DNA of 16,746 bases from NCBI GenBank assembly GCA_023256455.1, contig JAGDXN010000005.1, positions 4,127 through 20,872 of the forward strand, in the 5' to 3' direction. Positions 1-7,294 of the stretch are shown one piece after another. The DNA comes from Cuniculiplasma sp. GTDB lineage: Archaea > Thermoplasmatota > Thermoplasmata > Thermoplasmatales > Thermoplasmataceae. The notes beneath the pieces are model-generated. The model was not told where the DNA came from. It saw nothing but the letters and a program-made list of their open reading frames with translations, and ran no database searches. The translations under genes and the position numbers were made by a program. Every line of letters begins with the position of its first letter. Position 1 is the stretch's first letter.

Positions 1-2
1 TT

Positions 3-1037
3 GTAAAGAAGATTCTTCAGGATGTTGGAAGACATATATCCATAGCCAATCCCATAGTGGACGCAACCCTTCTGGATGGATCAAGAATATCGTGTTCCAT
101 TGGCAAATATGTAACAAATAAGGGGTCATCCTTTACCATAAGAAAGTTCAAGGAGGAGCCTCTGACTCCCATTGACCTGATACAGAGAAATCTGGCTAAC
201 GCAAGAACCTTTGCCTATTTCTGGGTTTTAACAGAATATGGTGGGAATGTCATGGTTGTGGGTGGAACTGCCACAGGCAAAACAACATTGATGAACGCCA
301 TACTTCTGTTCATACCTTCACAAAAAAAGATTGTGTCCATAGAGGATACAAGGGAAATAAACCTCATACATGAAAACTGGGTTCCAATGGTTACGAGGAC
401 AGGATACGGAAAATTAAACCCTGACACCGGAAAGAGAAGCGGTGAAATTGACATGTTCGATCTCCTGACCATAACCATGAGGCAGAGGCCCAGTTATGTC
501 ATTGTGGGAGAGGTAAGGGGTGCAGAGGCATTTACCTTGTTCCAGGCAATGTCCATAGGAAGATATGTTTATGGAACATTCCATGCGGATGATATAAGCA
601 CATTTATACACAGGATGGAATCAAAACCAATCAATGTACCGAGAAATCTTCTTCTCACACTGGACGTGGCAGTCATACTCCAAAACGTCATTGACGAAAA
701 GGGTTCAAGAAGGAGAATCAAGACCGTATCTGAGATTGCAGGACAGGATGAATCAACAAAGGATATTGTGGTAAATAATGTGTTTACCCTGAATGAGGTT
801 TCTGATACCCAGGTTTACTCCGGTTTCAGCTATACATTAAAGAGAATAGCTGAAAAGGAGGGAAAATACGAGGCAGAGCTTGAGAAAGAGGTTGAAATAA
901 GAACCATGGTCCTTGAAAAGATGATTGAAAAGGGTGTGAACAACTACAAGGATTTCTATAATGTAGTGAACCTTTTCTACAAGGACAGAAGAAGGGTATT
1001 TGCTGCTCTTGATATTGAAGAAGAAATTCAGGCCTGA
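3..1037 (+). CDS. Type IV pilus/archaellum-type secretion ATPase (GspE/FlaI/VirB11 superfamily), C-terminal part, 5' truncated
   Basis: Motor ATPase that would power assembly of an archaeal type IV pilus- or archaellum-like filament at the inner face of the membrane. The frame is open from base 3, so the true start lies left of the window; the GTG at 57 is internal, because the codons before it read as the family's usual 'NPIVDATLLDG' strand. Visible: the IRKF...PLTPIDL linker, Walker A GGTATGKTT (bases 261-287), the EIDMFDLL...RQRPSYVIVGEVRG Walker B/Asp-box region (about 450-519), the GTFHAD His box (about 576-593) and INVPRNLLLTLDVAV. The C-terminus is helical and charged. FlaI and pilus ATPases cannot be separated from this part. 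In such operons a TadC/FlaJ membrane protein commonly follows the ATPase; here the next gene is convergent and overlaps the stop by 10 nt, so any partner must lie upstream or elsewhere. Confidence 0.9.
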   Translation, partial: VKKILQDVGRHISIANPIVDATLLDGSRISCSIGKYVTNKGSSFTIRKFKEEPLTPIDLIQRNLANARTFAYFWVLTEYGGNVMVVGGTATGKTTLMNAILLFIPSQKKIVSIEDTREINLIHENWVPMVTRTGYGKLNPDTGKRSGEIDMFDLLTITMRQRPSYVIVGEVRGAEAFTLFQAMSIGRYVYGTFHADDISTFIHRMESKPINVPRNLLLTLDVAVILQNVIDEKGSRRRIKTVSEIAGQDESTKDIVVNNVFTLNEVSDTQVYSGFSYTLKRIAEKEGKYEAELEKEVEIRTMVLEKMIEKGVNNYKDFYNVVNLFYKDRRRVFAALDIEEEIQA

Positions 1038-2317
1038 TCAGGTATTTCAGGCAGCAATTTCCCTGCAACCGTTGGTATGTACACCGTCTGGAACAGTATG
1101 GAAAGCAGAACTATGAATGTGACATTTATTTCAATTATGGGGCCCCATGTTAGGAGAAGGGTGTTTCCTGAAGCAAGGCCGATGGCATAGGGAACTGACG
1201 ATTCCACAACAGAAACAACTCCCCTTGGCCCGGAAAGTGCTATGAACAGTTTTGTCCTCCAGCCGTTAAGAGCATTTCTGTTCTTTTTCCTGACGGGAGG
1301 AAGGGACGTAAATACTGCAGCAGGCCTGACAACGAACATAACAAGCACCGTGAGCAGCAATCCCTGGAAGAAATAGTTTTCAAAATCCTTGATTGTCATA
1401 ATGCTCCCCACAAGGATGAATATGAGACCCTGGGCCAGAAAGGAAAGATTTTCCTGGAAGTTCGCTTCTCTTGACCAGAATATGCTTCTGTCTGAGAAAT
1501 TGCCCACAATGGCACCGGTGGCTATGATTGCAGGAAAGGGTGTGACACCAAAACCTTCAAGTATGGTGAGTTCAAAGAGGATAACGCCAAGAAGAAGTCC
1601 CACAATAAGGTTTTCGAAATTCAGCAGCTTGTTAAGATAAATTATGCCGAATCCAACCACAATGCCAAAGCTCGATGGAACAATTATCTGTATGATAAGA
1701 AATGAAGGTATGGCAGGGTAAAACCCAACGAAAGCGGTTACAGAATTGAAAAGAGCTGAATAGGATGACCCTGAATATATGAGTGAAATTGCAAGAGTTA
1801 CCATAATGATCGCAAGAGGATCATTGAACAGGCTTTCTCCAACAAGGGTACCTGAATAGTTGTCATTTATCTTTATCTTTTTAAACAGGGGAATCAATGT
1901 TGAAGGATCGGTTGGGGAAATTATGGAACCGAACAGAAAACCCACAATGAAAGGTGCACCTGTAAATAGTGAGAAAATAACGCCGGCAACCACAGCGGTC
2001 ACAAGCATTCCCACAGTGTTTAAGGAAATGATTCCCTTTATGAATTTTCTGAGAACCCTGAAATTTATGTTGTGGGATTCATAGTAAAGTATGATTACCA
2101 GACCAAGTATTCCCACGCCAAATCCGGCAAAATCATTTACGAGATATGTTGCATAGGAATGCTTTATTACACCAAGAACCGGTCCAAATAGCAATCCCAA
2201 CCCTATGAGTATGGGTATTTCCACCAGTGAAGCCTTTCTTGCGATGGGTATGGAGAACGATGCGATTATCAGTAGAAGACTGAGCTGAATAAAGTCAAGA
2301 TTTTGAAATAGGCTCAT
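1028..2317 (-). CDS. CPA1-family Na+/H+ antiporter (NhaP-like)
   Basis: Integral membrane cation/proton exchanger of 429 aa, hydrophobic almost throughout with about 12 predicted membrane segments. CPA1 signatures are in order: SPTDPS (residues 134-139, Asp137), ESLFNDP with the ion-binding Asn165-Asp166 pair, FVVRP (Arg331 in a late helix) and SGPRGVVS (362-369, Arg365). The protein stops soon after the last helix, so it lacks the cytoplasmic TrkA-type regulatory tail of some relatives. Its ATG overlaps the nadE stop as ATGA, indicating translational coupling at the end of the cofactor-gene cluster. Its 3' end overlaps the convergent ATPase gene by 10 nt. Ion specificity and direction cannot be read from sequence; in an acidophile a role in pH or Na+/K+ balance is an inference. 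Confidence 0.9.
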   Translation of the reverse strand: MSLFQNLDFIQLSLLLIIASFSIPIARKASLVEIPILIGLGLLFGPVLGVIKHSYATYLVNDFAGFGVGILGLVIILYYESHNINFRVLRKFIKGIISLNTVGMLVTAVVAGVIFSLFTGAPFIVGFLFGSIISPTDPSTLIPLFKKIKINDNYSGTLVGESLFNDPLAIIMVTLAISLIYSGSSYSALFNSVTAFVGFYPAIPSFLIIQIIVPSSFGIVVGFGIIYLNKLLNFENLIVGLLLGVILFELTILEGFGVTPFPAIIATGAIVGNFSDRSIFWSREANFQENLSFLAQGLIFILVGSIMTIKDFENYFFQGLLLTVLVMFVVRPAAVFTSLPPVRKKNRNALNGWRTKLFIALSGPRGVVSVVESSVPYAIGLASGNTLLLTWGPIIEINVTFIVLLSILFQTVYIPTVAGKLLPEIPDQA

Positions 2318-3036
2318 CTGACCTTTTCTTCTCCGGGTGAAAGTGGCATTCCCCTCTTATGGGCATTCTTCTCGTACATGGACCTTACTTTCAGTGAAAC
2401 ATCATCATTGCCGAATTTTCCATTGCTCCTGAAATAATCTATGGATTTATCTATATCATCATAGGTGAGGCCCATTTCGGATTCATCGGTCTGGCCTTCC
2501 CACAGACCTGCAGTGGGAGGCTTGGTAATGATGCTCTCAGGAATGCCCATTGCCTTTGCTGCAGCTCTCACCTCGGTCTTTGTAAGGTTTATTATGGGTT
2601 CCAGATCACATCCACCGTCTCCAAATTTAGTATAATACCCGGTGATATATTCTGTAAGATTGGTTGTGCCAACAACCAGGCCTCCATTCAGGTTTGCATA
2701 ATAATAGAGAATCGTCATTCTTGTTCTGGATTTCAGATTTCCTCTTACGCCTGCGGGGGCCTCTGGAAGTATTTTCATGTAGTTTTCGATCACAGGTTCA
2801 ATGTTTACCTGAATCAGATTCAATTTGAACTTTTCACACAGTTTCCTGACATCATTGTAATCTCTTTCTGGCGTTCCCCTTTCTGGCATGAAAACAGGAA
2901 TTATGTCTTCCACAGGGATTGATTTTGCAAGGAATGCAGAAACAAGTGAGCTGTCTATCCCACCACTCAGTCCAATAACTGCCTTTTTTCCAGCAAGGTT
3001 TTTCCGCAGGAATTCAAAAATATAATCATAAGTCAA
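2314..3036 (-). CDS. nadE: NH3-dependent NAD+ synthetase
   Basis: Last step of NAD+ synthesis: deamido-NAD+ + ATP + ammonia to NAD+ + AMP + PPi, in the cytosol. The 240-aa protein has the N-type ATP pyrophosphatase loop SGGIDSS (residues 24-30), the VFMPERGT segment, GNLKSRTRM, then TTNLTEYITGYYTKFGDGG and KPPTAGLWEGQTDESE, all typical of NadE. No glutaminase (nitrilase) domain is present, so it should use free ammonia. The start is a TTG at 3036: an in-frame TGA lies three codons upstream and no ATG or GTG lies between that stop and the PP-loop. A 65-nt gap separates it from folD; an AT-rich TATA-like stretch at about 3066-3080 could give it its own promoter. Downstream it is coupled to the antiporter by a 4-nt ATGA overlap. 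Confidence 0.94.
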   Translation of the reverse strand: MTYDYIFEFLRKNLAGKKAVIGLSGGIDSSLVSAFLAKSIPVEDIIPVFMPERGTPERDYNDVRKLCEKFKLNLIQVNIEPVIENYMKILPEAPAGVRGNLKSRTRMTILYYYANLNGGLVVGTTNLTEYITGYYTKFGDGGCDLEPIINLTKTEVRAAAKAMGIPESIITKPPTAGLWEGQTDESEMGLTYDDIDKSIDYFRSNGKFGNDDVSLKVRSMYEKNAHKRGMPLSPGEEKVR

Positions 3037-3101
3037 TTCAGATCAGGTATTGGTATGACATTTCACAATAATTATTTATTGGATTTGTTTCAAAACATTT
3101 T

Positions 3102-3965
3102 TCAATATTTCAATCTGTCCTCTATCCTGTCCATTGCCATCCGGACAAAGTTGTTCATTATGACACTTGTAGTGACCGGACCAACACCACCTGGAACAGG
3201 CGTTAAGAAAGAAACGTATCCTTCGAGATTTTGCCTGTCGCAATCTCCTGTAATTCCCTGAGGTGTGCTGATTACTCCCACATCAATAACCGCCCCTCCT
3301 TTCCTCACATATTTCTGATCAAGGAAATGGGCCTTTCCGGTGGCCGTAACAACTATATCACATGAAGATGCGATGGCTGGAAGATTTTGTGTTTTGCTGT
3401 GACATATGGTAACCGTATAATCCCTGTTTATAAGAGCAGCTGCAAGCGGCCTCCCTATGATCTGGCTTCTGTTGATTATGCATACATGTTTTCCGTACTT
3501 TCCCCCAAGGCTTTCTATAATTCTCAGGGTTGCCTCCGCTGTTGCAGGAATGAGTACCCTTTCACCCATGAGGTTCCTTCCCATGGTCCTGACGTTTGCC
3601 CCCTCCACATCCAGGTAATCTGGAACAATATTTTCAATTTCGGAAAGTGGAAGCCATGGAGGCAGAGGTCTTTCCAATATTATGCCATCCGGTTCAGTTT
3701 CTTTTATGACATTTTCAAGGTATTCTACAGGATTAAAATTGCCTTCTGGCTGTGGAACATTAATGGAAATCGCATCTATGTCAAGGTTCAGGGCCTTTCT
3801 TATCTTGCTTCTTCCATAGACACCTGCCTCCTCTGTTCCCGTCGCATCTATTATGGCAAATTTTGGCTTTTTTCCCCTTATACTTCTGAATCTTTCTGAG
3901 AGTTTCTTTGTTTCCCTGTCTATTTCCCTGCCGAATTCCTTACCATTAAAAATCGTGGTATCCAG
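3102..3965 (-). CDS. folD: Bifunctional methylenetetrahydrofolate dehydrogenase / methenyltetrahydrofolate cyclohydrolase, probable CTG start
   Basis: Interconverts methylene-, methenyl- and formyl-tetrahydrofolate using NAD(P). Read from CTG at 3965 the protein is 287 aa, close to E. coli FolD (288). It contains VYGRSKIRKA (Tyr50/Lys54, the catalytic YxxxK), ERPLPP (98-103), DVEG (119-122), the dinucleotide-binding NRSQIIGRPLAAAL and the C-terminal TPVPGGVGPVT. The first ordinary start codon in frame is TTG at 3677, which would remove about 96 residues including the catalytic Lys, so it cannot be the true start. An in-frame TAA at 3977-3975 limits the N-terminus. AGGTG at 3975-3971 lies 5 nt before the CTG. 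Two active-site positions differ from the common form: Glu98 for Gln and Glu121 for Asp. The start is one base after the glucose dehydrogenase stop, implying a shared transcript. Confidence 0.88.
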   Translation of the reverse strand: MDTTIFNGKEFGREIDRETKKLSERFRSIRGKKPKFAIIDATGTEEAGVYGRSKIRKALNLDIDAISINVPQPEGNFNPVEYLENVIKETEPDGIILERPLPPWLPLSEIENIVPDYLDVEGANVRTMGRNLMGERVLIPATAEATLRIIESLGGKYGKHVCIINRSQIIGRPLAAALINRDYTVTICHSKTQNLPAIASSCDIVVTATGKAHFLDQKYVRKGGAVIDVGVISTPQGITGDCDRQNLEGYVSFLTPVPGGVGPVTTSVIMNNFVRMAMDRIEDRLKY

Positions 3966-3966
3966 A

Positions 3967-5049
3967 TTACCACCTTATGACACTTTTAATCTCACCTGAA
4001 GGCTTATTTTCAAAAAGATCAGTCTCCCCCGGTTTGAAATATCCTGTAATTATTTTATCCATGGCATTCCCATGCCTTCTTTTCCATTTTGATAGATAGT
4101 CCAGAGCCCTGATGTAGTGAATTCTTGCGGCATCAACCGATCCTGCAATGGTTATGTTTCTTTCGATTATGTAATCAATATCTTCTCCGTCAATTTCTGT
4201 TTTTGGAGCCTTTCCATTGGTTCCAAAAAGTATGGCAATGCCGTTGTAGTTCATTTTCCTTACATACTTGAATATGGTTCCAGGATCACCGCTCGTATCA
4301 ATCAAAAAGTCTATAGGAAACTTTTCAGGGAAATCTGGTTCTTTGGACGAATCAATAAATTTAATCCCAAACTCATTGCACATTTCAATTTTATTATCCT
4401 CTATGGGATGCCTGTTTAAGATATATGTGTCAAACCCGTAATCTACTGACATAAAGGCATATATGAAAGCTTCAGAACCTGTTCCTATTATGAGTGCTTT
4501 TTTTCCCTCATATGTTGAAATATTGTTTGCATAAACCGATCTCTGCGAAACCTTCTCAAAAACTTCAAAGGCCTTTACAACATTTTTTGTTGGCTCAGTC
4601 AGGACGGCAATATCTCCAAGATCAGGGTCACTCACCTTTACAAGATTAAAATCAAAATCCTTAAATTTCTCCCTCATAAATCCATGAAGGCCCGTAATTC
4701 CGGCCTCATGTTTCTGCCCGTCGGAGCAGTTATCTGGTCTCCCTATTCTGCAGTTGGGACAATCTCCAGGCCTCCTGACAAGCGGAACCACCCTGTCCCC
4801 CTTCTTGAATTCAGGTGAGTCAGACTCAATAACTTCGCACAATGATTCATGGCCGAGGACAAGAAAATCATAACCTTCAGGATTGTATGTGAAACTCAGG
4901 GAACCTCTTACCATGCCTCTGTCAGTTCCACATATGCCCGTTAATACTGGCCTTAGTGTCACATTCCCTTTCTCATCGTTTATATTAACCTGTTTAAAAT
5001 TTACAGTTCCATGTGGAGCATCTGTAATATATGCGTTGACCTTTTCCAT
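3967..5049 (-). CDS. gdh: Glucose 1-dehydrogenase, zinc-dependent MDR family (Thermoplasma/Sulfolobus type)
   Basis: Oxidises D-glucose (often also galactose) to the gluconolactone with NAD(P)+, the first step of the archaeal branched or non-phosphorylated Entner-Doudoroff route. 360 aa. N-terminal catalytic domain: Cys40 in GICGTD, His67-Glu68 in GHES and probably Glu152 (LTEPTKN) as zinc ligands or neighbours; the structural-zinc loop [12 protein letters not shown] carries Cys97, Cys100 and Cys108. Rossmann domain from about 183: the glycine motif is GTGSEA (189-194), with Ala where many MDR proteins have the third Gly. The following strand ends in LNRHP, resembling the NRR that favours NADP in Sulfolobus GDH; NADP preference is therefore inferred. 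ATG start 33 nt after ribA; an AAATATTT about 26 nt before the start could be its own TATA box. Downstream it abuts folD. Confidence 0.9.
   Translation of the reverse strand: MEKVNAYITDAPHGTVNFKQVNINDEKGNVTLRPVLTGICGTDRGMVRGSLSFTYNPEGYDFLVLGHESLCEVIESDSPEFKKGDRVVPLVRRPGDCPNCRIGRPDNCSDGQKHEAGITGLHGFMREKFKDFDFNLVKVSDPDLGDIAVLTEPTKNVVKAFEVFEKVSQRSVYANNISTYEGKKALIIGTGSEAFIYAFMSVDYGFDTYILNRHPIEDNKIEMCNEFGIKFIDSSKEPDFPEKFPIDFLIDTSGDPGTIFKYVRKMNYNGIAILFGTNGKAPKTEIDGEDIDYIIERNITIAGSVDAARIHYIRALDYLSKWKRRHGNAMDKIITGYFKPGETDLFENKPSGEIKSVIRW
3971..3975 (-). promoter_or_regulatory. Shine-Dalgarno AGGTG positioning the folD CTG start
   Basis: AGGTG on the minus strand, within the last codons of the glucose dehydrogenase gene, matches the archaeal anti-SD complement (GGAGGTGAT). 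Five bases separate it from CTG at 3965. It is the only SD-like sequence near the folD 5' end and is the main positive evidence for the CTG start; an ATT at 3953 would be 17 nt away. Confidence 0.5.
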
Positions 5050-5082
5050 GATGGCTCAGTCTCACTTTTTAGAAAAATATTT

Positions 5083-5661
5083 CTATAACTGATGGCCCAT
5101 CTTTTCTTTCTTTGTCATCAGGTAGAATTTATTGAATTCTGTTGCCTGGCTCTTCATCGGAATTCTGCCGCTTACCTTTATTCCGTTTTCCTCAAGGAAA
5201 TTTATCTTCTCAGGGTTATTCGTCATGAGTTTTACAGATTTAATCCTGAAATATTTTATTACGTCCACGGCGTATGAGTAATCCCTCTGGTCTGCAGGCA
5301 GACCAAGTTTGAGATTTGCCTCAACAGTGTCATATCCTTCCTCCTGGAGGCTGTATGCCTTTATCTTGTTTATCAAACCTATTCCCCTGCCCTCCTGCCT
5401 GAGGTATATGAGCATACCATAGGGCTGCTCCCCCAGGTAAACAAGCGATTTTAAAAGTTGATCCCTGCAGTCACATCTCTTTGAACCAAAAACATCACCG
5501 GTGAGGCATTCACTGTGTATCCTCACTGGAACATTTTCCTTTCCTGTCACGTCTCCCTTTACTATGACAGCATTTTCATTGTTTTCACCGTCATCGAATG
5601 TGTATATATCAAAATCGCCTGCAAGCGTTGGTAATTTTGCCTTTGCAGCCAGTGTTATCAT
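5083..5661 (-). CDS. ribA: GTP cyclohydrolase II
   Basis: Opens GTP to 2,5-diamino-6-ribosylamino-4-pyrimidinone 5'-phosphate, formate and PPi, the first committed step of riboflavin synthesis. 192 aa, almost the length of E. coli RibA (196). [19 protein letters not shown] supplies the zinc ligands Cys52, Cys63 and Cys65; RQEGRGIGL is at 88-96; Tyr103, Asp124 and Arg126 align with the catalytic Tyr/Asp/Arg of E. coli at a constant offset of two; TNNPEK follows. It is a stand-alone cyclohydrolase without the RibB (DHBP synthase) fusion common in bacteria. Many archaea use the unrelated GTP cyclohydrolase III (ArfA), so the bacterial-type enzyme is notable. First gene of the minus-strand cofactor cluster, with a TATA box upstream. 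Confidence 0.95.
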   Translation of the reverse strand: MITLAAKAKLPTLAGDFDIYTFDDGENNENAVIVKGDVTGKENVPVRIHSECLTGDVFGSKRCDCRDQLLKSLVYLGEQPYGMLIYLRQEGRGIGLINKIKAYSLQEEGYDTVEANLKLGLPADQRDYSYAVDVIKYFRIKSVKLMTNNPEKINFLEENGIKVSGRIPMKSQATEFNKFYLMTKKEKMGHQL

Positions 5662-5686
5662 TTTCTATCAAGTAATGATTTATTCG

Positions 5687-5697
5687 TTATATTAAAA
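5687..5697 (-). promoter_or_regulatory. TATA box of ribA
   Basis: TTTTAATATAA on the minus strand ends 26 nt before the ribA ATG (5661), the spacing expected if transcription starts at or within a few bases of the start codon. No Shine-Dalgarno precedes the ATG, which fits a leaderless message. Confidence 0.55.
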
Positions 5698-5920
5698 GGT
5701 ATATTCGGATTTTTTTGATTTTGATATATTTTTCAGTCAGTGTAAATAGGCATATATGAAACACTGTACGGCATTGTAATTAATTGTCAATCTTTTTAAA
5801 GAAAAAACCCTTAAACACGATTCAATAAAATATTCGGTCAATTTCCAGTCTTTCAACTTCAAAATTCACAGATATGTTGTATTGTTTATCATCATGATAT
5901 CAGAAAAAAATGGGCAAAGT

Positions 5921-5932
5921 ATTATTAATATT
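5921..5932 (+). promoter_or_regulatory. TATA box of the 175-aa gene
   Basis: ATTATTAATATT lies about 24 nt (centre to A of ATG) before the start at 5950 and is preceded by a purine-rich GCAAAGT that could act as a BRE. No Shine-Dalgarno is present, consistent with leaderless transcription. The rest of the 288-nt gap shared with divergent ribA is AT-rich; I see no riboswitch or other element in it. Confidence 0.5.
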
Positions 5933-5949
5933 CATTCCAATTTGCATGC

Positions 5950-6477
5950 ATGGCGACAGAGGAAAATATTAAGCAAATTGTGGAAAACACCAGGAAAATA
6001 TCAGAGGATGGCTCACTGGTGACCTATGATCTAACATCAAATCTCGATAATCTGGATCCAAAATATGTGGCAAAGGCTTTATCGGAAATTTTTTTTGAAA
6101 AGGATGCAATGAATTGGTTTAAAATAGAGGATGGAGAAAGGATAAAATTTGAGCCAAAGTACAAAGTGAGATTCGTATTTCCAGAATCCCACGGGGAAAA
6201 GATAAAGAAGACGGTGGATAATATTCTACAGGACATTAAGGATGATGAAACATCCGGAAAGCTTAAGCAGATCATTTCAAAAAATGCCTCTGAGGATGTT
6301 AATGTGGATTTCGCACTGGCTGCTGGTTCCATAAGATCATTGCTTTTCAGGCATTCTGAAAGGAAAACCCTTGAAAATTATATTGACGATGACCTTTTTA
6401 CAGATATGCTTGAAAATATAGAGATAAGGTCACTTAACAATAAGGACCTGATGGACTGGAAAAAACTTCCCCTTTAA
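5950..6477 (+). CDS. Hypothetical protein, 175 aa
   Basis: I do not recognise the family. The protein is soluble-looking and strongly charged, with no signal peptide, membrane segment, Cys or metal-binding motif. The N-terminal half (about 1-60) reads as mainly helical; residues 61-78 (IKFEPKYKVRFVFPESHG) look like a beta strand pair; 80-115 is a Lys/Glu/Asp-rich helical stretch; 120-175 is again helical. ATG 5950 is preferred because of the TATA box at the right distance; another ATG at 5946 is out of frame. It stands alone: ribA diverges upstream and a long gene-poor stretch follows. A 6-bp inverted repeat (ATGGAA/TTCCAT, 6479-6496) directly after the stop could be a weak terminator. Confidence 0.75.
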   Translation: MATEENIKQIVENTRKISEDGSLVTYDLTSNLDNLDPKYVAKALSEIFFEKDAMNWFKIEDGERIKFEPKYKVRFVFPESHGEKIKKTVDNILQDIKDDETSGKLKQIISKNASEDVNVDFALAAGSIRSLLFRHSERKTLENYIDDDLFTDMLENIEIRSLNNKDLMDWKKLPL

Positions 6478-7051
6478 TATGGAAATCTCATTCCATTTGG
6501 ATTTTAGAAGGATTGGAAATCAAAACCAAAAATAAAGATGTTTAAAATAACCATAGAAGATTAAATTCGTAAAATTTGCCTAATTTTTGCCATTCATAAT
6601 GGTTGTTTCATCAATCTTTTTCCTTCCTGATCCAATATATGTATAAATGAACTTTTGAGAGACAATATGGATATTTACAGGAGAATGAACTGAAATATGT
6701 ATACATTATAGGTATTTACATACATTTGGCAGTAATTCGTTGTAACGATTATGCCTCCCAGCGCAGGGAAAGAAATAAATGAAACAAAGTCCAATACAAA
6801 ACAAAGAAGTATATGGTATCTAAACACATTGAAATAAGGAAGAAAATCAGAAATATATATGGGAAGAGGTTATAAAAGGCCAGAAACAAAGACCTTTATT
6901 GAAACCCTAAATCCTCGAAAATGAGACATAAGTGAAGAGTATCTTTAAATTTATTTCAATATTTTGGGTATCTAAACCCTATATGGCTTTAGGAGAAATA
7001 TTCTCCAGCAATTTCCCTTTGGATCTTATCCCTGTCATATCCATTCAATAT
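6478..7051. other. Gene-poor intergenic stretch with short coding-like fragments
   Basis: 574 nt with no convincing gene. Two overlapping short ORFs on the plus strand have protein-like composition: a 20-codon one at 6813-6875 (begins MVSKHIEIRKKIRNIYGK) and a 21-codon one of similar basic character that starts near 6858 in another frame (contains YKRPETKTFIETLNPRK). They could be pieces of one frameshifted gene, possibly a decayed transposase or element, but I cannot name a family. Also present are the hairpin cluster at 6728-6769, a perfect 6-bp stem GGAGAA-ATA-TTCTCC at 6992-7006 without a T-tract, and two copies of GGTATCTAAAC (6815-6825, 6967-6977). Confidence 0.5.
6636..6769 (+). other. 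Possible small transcript: TATA-like box plus clustered hairpins
   Basis: A TATA-like TATATGTATAAA (6636-6647) predicts a start near 6667, where ATG opens an 8-codon ORF (MDIYRRMN). Downstream, ATGTAT (6697-6702) can pair with ATACAT (6720-6725). A longer stem runs from 6728 to 6755: GGCA.TAAT.CGTT pairs with AACG.ATTA.TGCC, with only two single-base bulges on the left arm and a very short loop. TCCC...GGGA (6756-6769) forms a third small stem. This could be a small RNA, a structured leader or the remains of an element end. There is no direct evidence of transcription. Confidence 0.25.
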
Positions 7052-7294
7052 TCATGAATTGAGTTTGTCTGAAATGTACTCCTGGGTAATTGGAGGTAGC
7101 TTTTTTAGACTTTCAAGGCAATCATTATCTTTTAAAAGATGACATATTTCCCATATTTCGATGCATTCTAACATCGGCGGTCTTTTATCATCAATACCCT
7201 TTACTTTTCCACTATATATTTCATTGAAACATTCTTCATAATACAATCTCAGCGGTCTGTCTCTATCAATTAATACAACCAAATGGGTTACCAT
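7052..7294 (-). CDS. Hypothetical small protein, 80 aa, doubtful
   Basis: No family recognised. The sequence is acidic and mostly helical, with a hydrophobic beginning (MVTHLVVLIDRD) followed by RPLRLYYEECFNEIYSGK and two Cys-containing helices; it looks more like a protein than a random AT-rich ORF. It has an in-frame stop (TAA, 7303-7301) three codons before the ATG. A TATA-like ATTAATATG at about 7312-7320 is somewhat close to the start. It sits alone in a gene-poor region between the 175-aa gene and tRNA-Gly, so it could be a genuine small gene or a surviving piece of a decayed one. Confidence 0.4.
   Translation of the reverse strand: MVTHLVVLIDRDRPLRLYYEECFNEIYSGKVKGIDDKRPPMLECIEIWEICHLLKDNDCLESLKKLPPITQEYISDKLNS

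Noticed and set aside
3102..3677. Short 191-aa FolD starting at TTG 3677
   Set aside because: Conserved FolD sequence including the catalytic YxxxK continues upstream in the same frame, so this is an internal codon.
3387..3899. 170-codon plus-strand ORF opposite folD
   Set aside because: Antisense to folD, Cys/Phe/Tyr-rich with no recognisable domain; the folD frame explains the region, including its conserved N-terminus.
6815..6977. Two copies of GGTATCTAAAC, 152 nt apart, as possible transposon target or terminal repeats
   Set aside because: An 11-mer repeat is expected by chance many times in a window of this size and composition, and no gene or inverted ends lie between the copies.
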